Of a stretch of DNA of 64,000 bases, positions 21,801-35,300 are shown piece by piece. The translations under genes were made by a program, and so were the position numbers. A model generated the notes under the pieces. That model ran no database searches. It saw only the letters and a list, made by a program, of their open reading frames with translations, and had not been told where the DNA came from. The stretch spans positions 124,001 through 188,000 of the forward strand of contig PQWQ01000006.1 in assembly GCA_002943765.1 (NCBI GenBank), read 5' to 3'. The number at the start of each line of letters is the position of its first letter. The stretch's first letter is position 1. The stretch comes from Psoroptes ovis. Taxonomy: Eukaryota; Arthropoda; Arachnida; Sarcoptiformes; Psoroptidae.

Positions 21801-24800
21801 CAAATTAGCATAAAGAATTTTTCCATTATTATTATTTGTATTATTATTTCACAATTGAAAAAACAATTGACAACAATTTCATTTTGTCAATTTTTCAAAA
21901 AAACATTAATATTCATCAAAATCAAAATCATCGTCATCATCATCATCATCAATGCCCAAAGTGTTTTGTGTATGTAAATCAAAATCAAATCACTGAATGT
22001 CAAACTATCAACAACAACAACGAAAATCATTTCGTTTTTTCGCACAAACACGCGTTTGAATCATGAATTTCAGTGAATGTTTCAATTCAAACGAAGAAAA
22101 TACCCTGAAAGATATTTGATTTCAATCAACACAGAAGTATCCTGAAGAATAAAAATCCAGTCAAAGGATGAAATAAGAAAAATGGATAAAAACCATTAAA
22201 AAATGAATAAAATGAAAAATTGAAATCTAAAATAATAATGGCTTAAAATGAATATGAACAAACATTGAAAAAAAAACAGAAAAATTACAGGGAATATAAA
22301 TAACATATAACTTATTATTTTCAATGGTCGTTTTTTTTCCTAACTATCAATATTATATAATGTGATTATTATTATTATTATTTAAGAAACTATACTTATT
22401 TTTGTTGTTGTTGTTCTTTGCTTAGATATATGTTTAGACAAATGTTCATTTCCATTTCTTTTTTGGATGAATTTTGTCAATTTTTTTTCAATGTTTTAAA
22501 TGACATTTTTTTTGCCATAATAAAATGAAAAAAGAGGGCAAAAAATGAATGAATGAATGTATGAATCGAGCAATAAATGATTATGAATTTGAATGCATGT
22601 TTGCTTGTTTGAATGGCTTGCTGCTGTTTATATGATTTTTTCAAATGACCAAAAGAGTATAATGTCTATGTACTGTATCACAGAATAATAATAATAATAT
22701 TTGAATTTGAAATTTGCACACACACAAACACGAAAAAACGCATAAACAATGAAGCAGTCAGAAAAAATAAAAATATAAAAAAAGGTGGAATTGAAATAAC
22801 ATTGAAATTGGTCATTGAAAAATGAAGAGAATAATGTAAAATGTGAATTTAATAATAAGAAAACAGATGTATTTTTCGATATTATTTTGGTTGCATTTCA
22901 ATTTGGCTAGAATTTATGATTTAACCAGAAATTATAACCAATGGACAAAGCAAAAACGAAACAAAAAATAATAATGTGTTTTGGATATGGACATTCATAC
23001 ACAAACATACAAACAAACACTGACATTATTTTGGAACAAAATATAAAAATTTTATTCCTATCAATGATGCTATAATTTTATTTATATCAATATTATATTA
23101 TATTTACAAATATTTTATTTTTTTGGAAAAAAAGCTAAATTTTATTATGTTTTCTATTTTATTTGTTTGTAACAAACAAACAAATAATAATAATAATAAG
23201 CATATTATTTTGTATCGATTTTAATGTTAAAATGAAATAAAATTCAAAAAAGACATGGATAATGTAAAAATTTGTATTTTTCATCGACCATCATCATTCA
23301 ATGCAATGCAATGTATTCATAGCATTTCTATCATTCATTTACGGAACAAAATATTATATTCTACGAGAAAATTTGATTTATTTTGGACAAAATATTGAAA
23401 ATTGAATATATTCAAGTTGAATTTTCAAAGATTTTTTTTTCGTTGTCATCTCTTGTATATCTTGCAATGAAGAAAGAGAAATATTGAAAATCTTTGAAAA
23501 AAAATTCATCAATCATTTTATGAGATCTCTATGGTCATTTTTGAAATAATCCAAAGTACAAAATATATTAAAGATTGGATAAAAAGTTCAACAGAGAAAA
23601 AAAGCTAAAAACGGGTGAATATAATCACAGAATGGATGTATGGATGAATGTGAAAAAAAGTAAAAATATTTACACATTATTTTTCCGCGTTGATCCATTG
23701 AATAAACAAACATTGGCGTAGAGGAATAAATTCTCAAAAAAAAGCCGATTTTCATCAATTGAAATCGATGCTACTGGCTATCGACTTTGATTATTCGGCT
23801 AACATCGAATAATAATAATAAGATCAAATTGAAATTTTTTTTTCAATAATTCAAATTGATTATTCGTCGAAATAGAAAAGAAAAAGAAGAGTAGAAAAAA
23901 CTTTAAATTTTACGAAATCAAATAAATAATTTTTTTTTTTTGCCCATTCATAGTATATTAGCTCATTCATGTTTTCTAAGATTGACATGATTAAAATAAA
24001 AAGGAAAAGAAGAAAAATAAACATGGGAAATTTTCATTTTTCTTCTTATTTTTTTCGATGTAAGTTTACATATTTTGTAAGCGAATAGTAGGAAGAAAAA
24101 TTAAATTCAACACTGTGACTGCATGGAATTTATAATGATAATCATTCAAGAATCAAATGCCATGAAATTCTGCCTCTTGAAATTTCGAAGAAAAAAAATG
24201 AATTTCAAGTAAAACAAAATCATTTTTGATGATGATGATGATGATATGTTTGTTCAAGTTAACTAACCAAAAGAATATTTTTGTTTTTTTCTGAATGGTA
24301 TAATATTTAAACAACAAAGAAAAAATAAACTTAACATATCAATGATAAATCAATAAACTTTTTTTTTCGAAATATATCAATGATTAAATAGATGTCTTCG
24401 ATAGAAAATGAATGAACAACCGGCTGGTGGCTGTTTTTTATTTTTAAATATACGCAATGACAGCCATTTTTTTTTTTTTTTTTTTTTTTTTTGGTTTCCT
24501 TTCGTTTAAAGATTTATTGGATTATTTTTCGGTATAAAATTATTTGAAAAATGTCCACACAAATGAAACAAAAAACGATGTATTACAATTCCATTAATAA
24601 AATGATATGAATTTTTTGGCAAATCCATATTTTTTTCTGAAAAAAAATGAACATTTTTATTCATTTTAAATGTATTTAAATACTGGAATTTTCAACAACA
24701 CCGAAATGATTGATTGAATTTGATCAATATGAAATTTTCAAAAACAAAAAGATTTGAAATTAAAATTTTAAATCATTTGTGTGTATCAATGGTAAATTGT

Positions 24801-26377
24801 ACTATATTACAATGGTAATATATCTGAATCACTGATACACCGAAATCATTAAGCCTCGAATTAAATGACCAGAAATATTAATTTTTTCTATGGGAAAATG
24901 AATGAGAATTCATAGAATTGAACTCAAATTGGATCAGTTATCGAATTGCGGCATTTATTTTATCCCGCAGCAGATAATGGGGTCCCAAATGTAGACCTTA
25001 ATTCCGCAAAAAAATACAAAAAACTTTTCTAAAAAAGTAAAAAATTTGAATTATAAAGACTTCAGTCAGCTCAAATACATAACTTGAAAATGAATGAACG
25101 AAAAAAAATGTACGCAACATAATAATAATAACACCAGCAGTTTTTTTTTTTGAAAAAATTATTTTTTCTCCTCATTCTTCGCTCTCCTCAAATCATCATC
25201 CAAAATCAATATTATTTAATTAAGTACAACAACAACAATATTGTACTGTGTTTTGCTAATACATTTTTGTTTTTCAATTTTTCAATGTACTTTAATATGT
25301 TGTCATACCGAAATTCATTCATCAAATTTTTTCTTGTCTAATAATAATAATAACAATGAAAATTCAAATAAAAAGCAAAACAAAACAAAAAAGCATAAAT
25401 CGATTAAAATCATTTTGAATCTCCAATATACACATGCAGAGTGAGCGAAATAAAAGAGAAATTGCTAAAAGCTTCAGAGAAAATGAATTTAAAACGGGAA
25501 AAAACGCAGTTCAAAAATAACAAATGAAGCAATGATAATAATAATTAGTCGAAAATTGTTCATTTTCGATGAGAATTCATCAAAATAATTTGACAACAAA
25601 TAATTGAATGAAAAATAGAAAACGGAACGAAATGGAATCGAAATTTGTGCAAAAATTGAATGGAATGAAATGAAATAAAATGAAATAATAAAACTATTAG
25701 CAAAGGTAAACTAAGATGAACAAAAACAACAAGGTCTAAGACTTGGAACAATTCGAAAACAATGATAATAAGAATAACAATAAAATAATAGCAATAATAA
25801 TAAGAATGAACGAAAAAAATTGATCAGAAAATTAATTAAAAGTAAATTGTTAATTATAATTTACTTGTTCATAATAATAATAGAAAAACAAAATAAAATT
25901 GCACAAAAATTCATTTCATTCCGTGAATACATTCCATTTTGAGATGATGATGGAGAAATTGGAAAAAAATAAGTTTTCGTTTCCTCGAATAATCAAAGAA
26001 TTGAAATTGGAGATTGAAAATAAATAATTAAGCAAATAAACAAATGAACAACTGAATAAATACAAGAATAAATAGATGAAAATACCTTGATTTAATGAAA
26101 AATCCAATTCATCATCAAATGTTCGTTGCTGACGATATCTTTGTTGTTGTTGTTTATAATAATTGAAATTTTGATTATTTCGATTATTATTAATTCTTTC
26201 AATCATATGTAAACGATTATATGAATTTGAATTTAAATTTGATTGAAAATGATAATTATTCGATTTCATTTCAATCAATTCGATTGATAATAATGATAAT
26301 AGCAATAATGATATTTGTGATATTGTAATGGTATTTGACAATACCATTTGAAATTGATTTTGACTGATCATATTCAT
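15876..26377 (-). CDS. DIP/lachesin (IgLON-like) three-Ig cell-surface receptor, 10 exons
   Basis: Reverse-strand exons: 26377-26086, 18360-18185, 18078-17816, 17668-17497, 17439-17373, 17300-17267, 17190-17108, 17001-16965, 16805-16549 and 16297-15876. All phases close to exactly 600 aa. Residues about 11-35 are a signal sequence. Ig1 has C147/C247 with SAWIRDDT and SDRGGYMCQI; Ig2 has C290/C343 with VVVPPDI, WRREDGA and CIASNGVMPS; Ig3 has C386/C444. These are hallmark strings of arthropod Dpr-interacting proteins and lachesins. The tail has a basic KRKRKRKK run, an acidic D-rich run and a C-terminal hydrophobic stretch suitable for a GPI signal. In flies DIPs bind Dpr partners through Ig1 to specify synaptic connections. 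Exon 1 is joined across a 7.7-kb intron only on phase and signal-peptide logic (weaker). Ig1 carries an unusual insertion of about 40 residues. Confidence 0.88.
18361..26085 (-). other. 7.7-kb first intron of the DIP/lachesin-like gene
   Basis: The donor CAAG|GTATTT at 26086/26085 pairs with the acceptor tttgatttag at 18361. The interior is low-complexity AT-rich DNA with AAT/ATT and GAT/ATC triplet runs, a run of 26 T (24467-24492), a 24-bp perfect palindrome (20938-20961) and a poly-T-flanked Cys-containing open segment (about 18958-19130). A short less AT-rich patch is at 24960-25010. Short ORFs here have no protein resemblance. If exon 1 is assigned wrongly, this would be intergenic DNA. 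Confidence 0.6.
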
Positions 26378-29300
26378 GATTATTTTCTTAAATGACTCGA
26401 CGATTTGCCATTTCAACTAAAAATCATTGTGATGATACGTTATAAACGATATTTAAGACAACAAGTTTTCGGGTGATCATGGAATCAATTACGAATAATT
26501 CGAAGAAAATAATCTGAATAGAAAAAAATCAAAGCAATGTTTTGGTTGTACGTATCAATTGAAACATAATTTCAAAATGAATAAGATTCAAATGGTTCAT
26601 ATTCATCATCCTGTTTGTTTCTGATTGAACATTCTGAATTTTGAATGGGTGGAATTTTTTTTCTTATTCTTTTGAAAATTTTAACCTTTTCTTTCACCAA
26701 TTTGGATCATGCGTTCCAACATAAACAAATGAAATGATCCGGGCAAAAAAATTTTAAATAAATTCATTTTCAGCCATTGCAACTCCATCTCTACTGAAGC
26801 TTGAAAAATCAAATGAAATTAGCTCAGCAAATCAGCCAACGCCAATGCCAGATGGCGCATATACATTTTGAATTTGATTTTTTTTCAAATAAATTTTCTT
26901 GCCTTGAAGGCATGTTAAATACTGCTATGGGTAATGTACACCTGGGATTACATGTTAAATATAGCAAAATATAAAATTGAATATTTGAAAAATAATAAAA
27001 AATTAAAGATTCATATCTGTTTTAATGATTGTGAAAGCAATATGAAGAAACAGAAAAATAATAATTCATGCATCTTTTGCAATATTTTTTCTTTAAAAAA
27101 CTGTCGGCAAATTTTCAATAGACTACCAAATTTTTTTTTTCATTTTTTTCCTCAAGTGAACTAATTAACATATATTACCACAAATCGGCGAATTCTTTCA
27201 GTCAACTAACGCTACCAGCAGCCAAAAAATAAAAACTATCACTTATGATTATCTAATTCGGTCAAATAGATAAAGATTTAATGAAGAAGAAGATGATGAA
27301 CATAATCAGAAAATTAAGGAAAAAAATTTAAAATATCCACAGAAAATCACGATAAATCCACACAAAGCACGTTTCGATATTAAAAATTCATTAAATTAGA
27401 ATAGCAAAACATAATGAATAAAATTACAAAGGACTTGATTCTTTGATTGTATGGAAATTTTTTGAAAATGAAAAAAAAACATTTGTGACAAACGATCGGT
27501 GAGAACATACACACACAAGATCCGGCACATGTTTGCAGCAGCGATTTTTTGTAATTAAGGAATATCGGCTGCCTAAGCTTAATGCAACCGAATTGAATCG
27601 TTTACTGCTGATCAAGGATGCTATTTTTCTTTTCTATTTTTAAATTTGTCAAAACATAATTAATTGCTTAGCCCTGGCTTTACAATCGGCGAAAAAAATT
27701 AACGAAACAATACACCCAATTAACGATGTTCGTTTGTGTGCACCGAAATTTTGAAAATCAATTGAAATTTAATTCAATTGTCGGGGAATTTCTTCTCATA
27801 CTCAAAGTTTATTCAAAGAAAATTAAATTGCCATTGGATTCTATGGTATTTTCTCAATGAAAATTTTTTTCCGCAAAACTGATTGATTGAACAAGAAATG
27901 AATTTCAATTAATATTCATTTAAACATTGTTTTGTGGTTACTTGTTTACACTGTATTCTTAGCTATTCTTTCATGATCAACAGGTTATAAATCATCATTA
28001 GATAGGAAGAAAAATTGATTTCAATTTTCATACAATTTCAATTTTTATTCATTGATATCACATTGGTACAGTATGCATTTAGGTGTGTTGAATGAATTAG
28101 GTAAGAAATGATGGCAAGAAATGAATTTTTTTTTCATTAAAATTTACATCCGCGTATTTGGTTTTCTTTGGAACAAATGAATAAATAAACAAACAAACCA
28201 AACCAACTAACTAACTAACTGAGACAAACCATAGTGAATCATTTGAGAAAAACAAGTAAACAAATAAACAAGTAGAAAGTTGTGTTTTATTTCATTTATT
28301 TTTTGTGAAAAATTTTTCTTTGACAATTGTGACAAACAGAAAAAAATAAATGAATAAACAAGAAATACATTTATCATATCATAATCAGAGTATCAGAGAG
28401 AAAAACTTCGGACGATTCAAACTTTAGCAAAAAAATAATGAAATACATCATTGTCTAAGATCTGAATAATAACACACAACAATAACATTATATTTAGATG
28501 TTTCTGCTTCATTATTTTGTCCACACAATTTGATTAATGTTTTCAACATCAAATCAACAATCATCGCAAAAGATGGTCAAAAAACACAAACAACATGTAT
28601 GGCAACATCAACAACAAGCCAAAGCGAAAATTTTTGCAGCCGTCTTTGTAACAAACGAAAAAATAAAAAAGGTCTTCTGGTGTTGGTGAATTATAATTGT
28701 ATATATTATCATTATCATCATTGAAATGGTGTGAATTTCGATCAACATCTCCCATATTATTATTATTATCATTGTTTTGGTACAAAACAAATCAATAGCC
28801 ATAACATTTTTTTTAGGTTCAACAATTGTCAATAAACCTGATGAATGTGATAGCCTAAAATTATGTTTCGGAACAAAAAAAAAAAAAACGGTAGCAAGGT
28901 GAAAATTTTGAAACAACCAAAAAAAAAAACTTTGGTCCACAATAGTGGACCGAAGAAATGGACAAAAGAAATGGGAATTTGTGTTTCTCGAACATAACAG
29001 TAAAATCATCAATATTTAATAAGAGATTTCGGAATGTTTTTGAATTCTTTCGGCAAAATTATCATTATAAAATTATCTCAAGAAGCAAACAATGCAATGA
29101 TGAATGATATTTTCTCAAGACATTTCAAGAAAACAATTGTTTAATTTGTTAAATGATCATTTTCACACCTTTATTTTTTGGTCATTCTTTTTGATTTTCA
29201 TTATAATTTATCATTGAATTCTTGAAAAAATAGCAAAGTAATTACACACGTTTATATGATAACGAATAATAATAATAATTATATGATCATTCATTGATTT

Positions 29301-32300
29301 AATAATAATAATGTTTATGAAAAATACAGAAAAAAAGGTGTTGAAATTGTAATCAAGTCGAAAAGTTGAAAATTAATAATAATAATTTCAATGATAATCA
29401 AGTATAAGTGGAAACAAGTGAAAATTATCAATCATAATCAACAACAGAATAGAACAAAACAAAAATTGTTAGATTATGATTTCGTGATTATTATTAAAAA
29501 CATGAATTTTTTTTATAAATCAAAACTTTCAATTGAAAACTATAAATCATAATTTCAATAATCAAAATTACAAGTAAATGAATGCATATAGTGAACGAAT
29601 TGAATAGTTTTTATAAATTAACACTTTTTTCGTTTTCATCACTGTTTTTTGCAAACTAATGACGCCTTAAACCTTGAAAATATTAATAATAATTCAAACA
29701 TGAAACAGTGAATCACAAATCGACGTTTCATTTAATTGAAAGTCACTCTGTTGCTTCCCTATCAAATACACTTGAAATCTATTAATTTTATGGCATTTTG
29801 ATCAAATGAATCCTTTTGTTTTTGAAGAATTAATTCGTGATTTTAATCATAATCATAGATAAATCGTGTGATCAATATATATCAGAAATATATCAAATAT
29901 TGATAACAAGGTAAATTCAAAGATAAATTATTCATTATCGGATGTTTATGATTATCAATTATTGGCTGCCAACAAATCGTTTCGAAATAAGAGAGATGCC
30001 CACACACACACCAACACAGAAACACACAGATGATTGTGGCCAATTAGCACTGAACACCATCATAATCATCATCATAAAATTCCGATAATTTCAGTGGAGG
30101 ATAAAAAATAAAAATATTCAAAAATTTTACCAATGCAAATTACAAGGTAAATTTGATGTGTGTGTGTGTGTGTGTGTGTGTGTCTGTGTCATGTCAAATC
30201 ATTTTCACACTCAAATAATTTGAAAAAATTATTGAAAAATAACAACATTGATCGATGCATTAACTAATAACAAGTAATAACAAATCACGAATTGAATATA
30301 TTTAAGACAAGAAAATTGAATATTCAATTTTTGAAATATTATTAACACTAATTGCTTGTTTTCAAATGCATTTTTCCATACATTTTTTGATCGACAACTT
30401 CGAAGATATTCTTCGATCATATGAATATATTTTGTGTATGTGTTTTCACCTAATTCGATTTAATTTTCAATCAGCAACGAAGCGAAAAAGAAGCAGCCAC
30501 ATGAATACATTTGAAATTGATGATGATGATAATATCATAGAAAATAATTTAAATAAAATTCAAGAAAACTTTGATGTTTATTTCAATTATTTCAATATTT
30601 AAACGTATGATATTCGATTGCGTGAATTATTAATTGCATTTTGAATTTTTAAAATAACAAAAATATTCAAAAGTTTTTTTCGATGATTCTAAGAAATAAT
30701 AATAAAGTCACGATTGTTGTTGGTGTTATTATTTAAAACATGTTTAGCTAACTAATTTTAAATAATAATTTTTAAATTCTTCTTAATGATCATAATTAAA
30801 CCGAAATAATGAATGAATGAATATCATTAATAATAATATTCATTATTATTCATTATCATTCATTAATTTTATGATCGCAGATCTTAGATAAGCAGAGAAA
30901 AATTCAATTAAATGGATGTTTAATCTTGATTTGGGAAAAAATAGAAATAAATGAGGAAAACATTGATAATAATTGAATGATAAAAATAATCAAAATCGAT
31001 GATCGAAAAATCGATCGAAATTGAATCAATCGATCATTTGAAAATGACAATAATTTTTGATCGGAAACACATCATTGACAGGCTATGTTTTTGATCAAGC
31101 AGTGCACTTTCGAAATTCGATTGCTCAGGGTGAGTGGGTGTTTAGATGAATGGAAAATACTCATAATTTCAGACCATTCAAACAGATATTGGAGAATGTA
31201 AACATCAAAAATTTATGAATTGGTCAAAAAATATTGACCAATAAATAAAAGATCAAACAAAATTGTACCGCTTTTTTGTTTCGAAGAATCGTTTTCATTC
31301 ATGGAAATAAAAACAAAAAATAAACGGTATTAAATTAGTTCAACATAGGAAAATGAAACGAAAAACGTGCAAAATTAACTGTTTTTATCGCGACCTTTGT
31401 TAATGAATGTCTAATTTCTACAACAATTACACAACGAGCCATAAATGTCTGGTATTTATTTATTTATGAGAATTTTCAAGTGTTTCAACTTAAAAAATCA
31501 CCGTTTGTTGCCTCTTGACAATTCAACACGAGTATTGAAAAAAAAATGAAAGAAAACCATGAAATCGATGAATCAATGAATGAATTATGATGATATGGAA
31601 TCGAAAACACATATCTAGTATTGTTCATTCAATGATTAATGATGATTACACATTCATTTTCAAGCTAGGTTTTTTTGTTTTAAACGAACGAGATTTTTTT
31701 TTTGTTTGTTTCATTTCTAAAAGATAAAATGAAATCAAGGGTCGAAATTATCAAATGTTTTTCAATGATAATTTCATGTTTTAGGCCTAAATGAAAATAC
31801 AAATTTGATGAAATTTTTAATCAAACAAAGTAATGAAAAACATTCAAGTCACGGTTCCAAGCCCTAGGAAATTATTGAACATTGATAATAATAACAGCAA
31901 CAAATCACGAATTTTTAATTTTTTTTTCATTTTTTGACCATTCTGTGCACCCAAAAAAATGTTTCACAAATTTTTTGGTTTTTGAGTAAAGCTCAGAAAT
32001 ATGGAAAAATATATTCGTGCTCGAACCAAATGCCTAAGCATCATCCTAAAAACATTCATAGGAAAAATATGTAAGTATTTGCACCTTTTTCCTATTGATT
32101 ATATTAGGGAGACCTTAAAATAGATCAGTGATATTTTACAGCTGCTGTTGCTGTTGTTGTTGAAATAAACAACAAAAAAATTTTTCGTAATCAAAAATAT
32201 GGAGAAATTTTGATACATTTTTTTTTCAGGAAAAACAACAAATTTTGGATAAATAATTTCAAATTTGAATATTAATAAATAAAGACGCCTTGAAACACAA

Positions 32301-35300
32301 TAAGTTGTCACAACAGCAATATGCTTTGACCATGAACTAGTTTTGGAAATTTTTCTGTGATAAAAAAAATACATATTTCCTTATGTGTAAATTATGTAAT
32401 TTACAGCAGTTGATATGAATAATTTTTCATTGGATATCGACAACGATACGAATGTGATATCGATATACAATTAATGATGATCAAATGAATAGAAATTTTA
32501 ATACTAAAAAATATCTTTGCAGATGTTTTGATTGTTTTTTCGTTGTTATTTCTGTTGGTGATATTGATGATTGTATTAGGTTCCATAACAACAAACACCA
32601 GCAACAACAACAACAACAACATTCATTATCATCATCACTGTGTGATCAACAACAATCTGTCCAAACAAACAAACAATCAACAACAATTCAAATGTAAAAA
32701 ATGAATGAACCAAATAATGGAAAAAAATGCAAATTTTTTCTCTGATACACATACATAACCTTTACCTTCGTGCACACTCAAACACATACACACGTGTGTA
32801 TTAATATGTTTATCAATTTATTCAATTATTTATTTATTTACTTGAATAACTTTATTATCATTATATTGTTTGGACACCTATGGATATATGTCAATAATGA
32901 TCGTAATAATAATAAAAATTGTTGCTTCATCATCGACATCAGCAACGACAACAACGAAATGTTTGTTTATTCTTCTAGGTCTATCTGTTTATATTCGGTG
33001 TTTTGGCTTCAAAATGAAGACATTTTGAATGTTTCGAATAGAAAAATGTATCAAAATATCAAAAATGTTAATCAAATGTTTTTTTCGATTGATGATTTTC
33101 AAATGTTTCAACAACAGCTACTCATATAAACTCTATGAAATTTTCATGCTGAGATTTTAAATTTTGTTTAAATTTTTTGTTTATTTGATAGACAAGTCAA
33201 TGAAAAAGTGATGAAAATTTGGAATATTTTTGCATCAGTTTCAAGAATATTTTGATACATTTTCTTTAATTCTTGAAACAAAAAAAGAATAGGAAAAAGG
33301 TCAATCGGTAAAAATAATTAAAATTCGGACATATTTTTCACTTTTATTATTGATTTTTTCGTTATTTGATTTCAAGGTTTATGAAAAACTGATCATAATA
33401 ATAATAATAATAATAATGATGATAATTATCATATGTAACAACATAATGTAAATAGAAATAAGAAAAATTTACATGTTTTTTTTTCGTAAATAACTATGGG
33501 TGCCATGTGAACCAGATAGGTGAAAGAAGACGGAAAAAAAATTGCTTTACTTTTTTCTGGAGAGGTCAACATTCAATGGTCAACATTGATTATTATATGT
33601 TGGCCCAAATAATATATTGAAAAATACGTAAATATTAATATGTACAGAAATACATTTCCTGTATGGGTTTTTTCAGGCAAAAATAAATAAGAAAACGAAG
33701 ATATCTTAAGACATATTCAAACACCAAGAAAAATAAAATAAAATAAAGAAATGAAAACAAGTGATAATAAGATGATGTCACGATGATAACACATTCAAAA
33801 TTGTTTGAATGAATGAATTAATCTAAAAGTATACAGGTTATACTTTTTAAGAAGAAAAATTAAAAACTCATTAACCGAATTAATAATAATAAACAAACTA
33901 AGCCAAACCTACTCAATTGATATCATTGATACTAATTGTGATAATAATAATAATAATCATTGAAAATGTCAAAAAAAATGTTACACATGAATGATAATTC
34001 TTAAGATTTTCGGTGTCAACTATCAACGATTGCGATGATAATGATTATCATTATCACCTTTCAAAAAGAAGTTATATTTCGAATAACAATAACAATGATG
34101 ATGATAATTTGACCTAAACTTTGACCATCAGAAGAAAAATCATCGAATCGTTGGTGATGAGGTCAACAAGATGAATTTTTGAAAATTAGATTGTGAGAAA
34201 AATAGAATTGATTGGATTTGATTTCGAGAAAAGAATAAAATTTTCTTCAATGAAACCGTAAATTTTAAATCGAAATTATTTTATTATCTTTGACAAACGA
34301 GAAATGCAAACAAACACCATCAACGATCGCTCCATGCATACAGATGATGATGCTGATCATTTTGACCACCTGTTCATTTATTGGACCCTTTATATTCAAT
34401 TTGTTTTTTATTAGAATTAATTTGATTTCTTTAATTTGATTTGAAGATAATCAGGATTGATACAACGGAAACATTGTGATCGTAAAATCTTCAAGAAAAT
34501 CCTTGCTTAAATGATGCTTAAACGAATTTTATGAATGAATGTTTAAATTTTAAAATGTCATTGGCCTTGTTTTATTACACAACTTAAACTCACAAACGCA
34601 CACACTAACACTAACACTTTTAGTGATTGATTATTTGACATTCAACAAAAGCAGAAAAAAATTGCGAAATTCAATTGAATTGGATAACAAGAATGAGAAG
34701 TGAAAAATTTACTAAAGTTCAAGACTTGGAAAATCCAAATAAAATTCAAATAAATCTTTGATTTTCTTCTTTTTTTCGCACGAGTGAATTTCCATCAATA
34801 CTCAATTATTTACCGTTAGTGGGTATATTTCGTTTTTGAAGAAAGAAATAGACTCTAAAACTCTAGTCAATTGATCTTGAACGATCAAACTTGAACTTTG
34901 AATCAGAACTATGTGACAAAATGGCCATTATTTTCATGTTATTTTTTTTTTTTTTGGTTTCAGAAGAAGAAAAAATTCAATCAATTTTTTTTCTCGACTT
35001 AAACAAATACTTTGTTTCATTCTCTGGTGACAACAACTTTTTACACATCTGAACAATTTCAACCATTGAATTCAAATGAATGGTTCATTAAAAACTAAAA
35101 AACTACAAAACAAAAATTCTTGGAAAACAAAACAAATGAAAATGTCATGAAAAATACACATGAAGTTGTCAAAATATTGTTGGGTTTTCTTTACAGTATT
35201 TTTACAATTTGGTAGTTTACCATCTATTGCGATTGAATGGAAATGAAAAAACCACAGAAAAATAAATGGAGCCAAACGGAAGATCAGAGGAAAAAAAATC

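Noticed and set aside
21479..21826. 115-codon reverse ORF in the long intron
   Set aside because: Almost entirely Phe/Ile/Leu/Ser from low-complexity AT DNA; no start context or domain.
26850..26858. CTCF insulator site (agatggcgc)
   Set aside because: The core matches, but the upstream CCA half of the CTCF consensus is missing at the required distance.
32401..33129. Overlapping forward and reverse ORFs at about 32.4-33.1 kb
   Set aside because: Driven by CAA/CA microsatellite-like runs; several frames are open at once, and no codon signal is seen.
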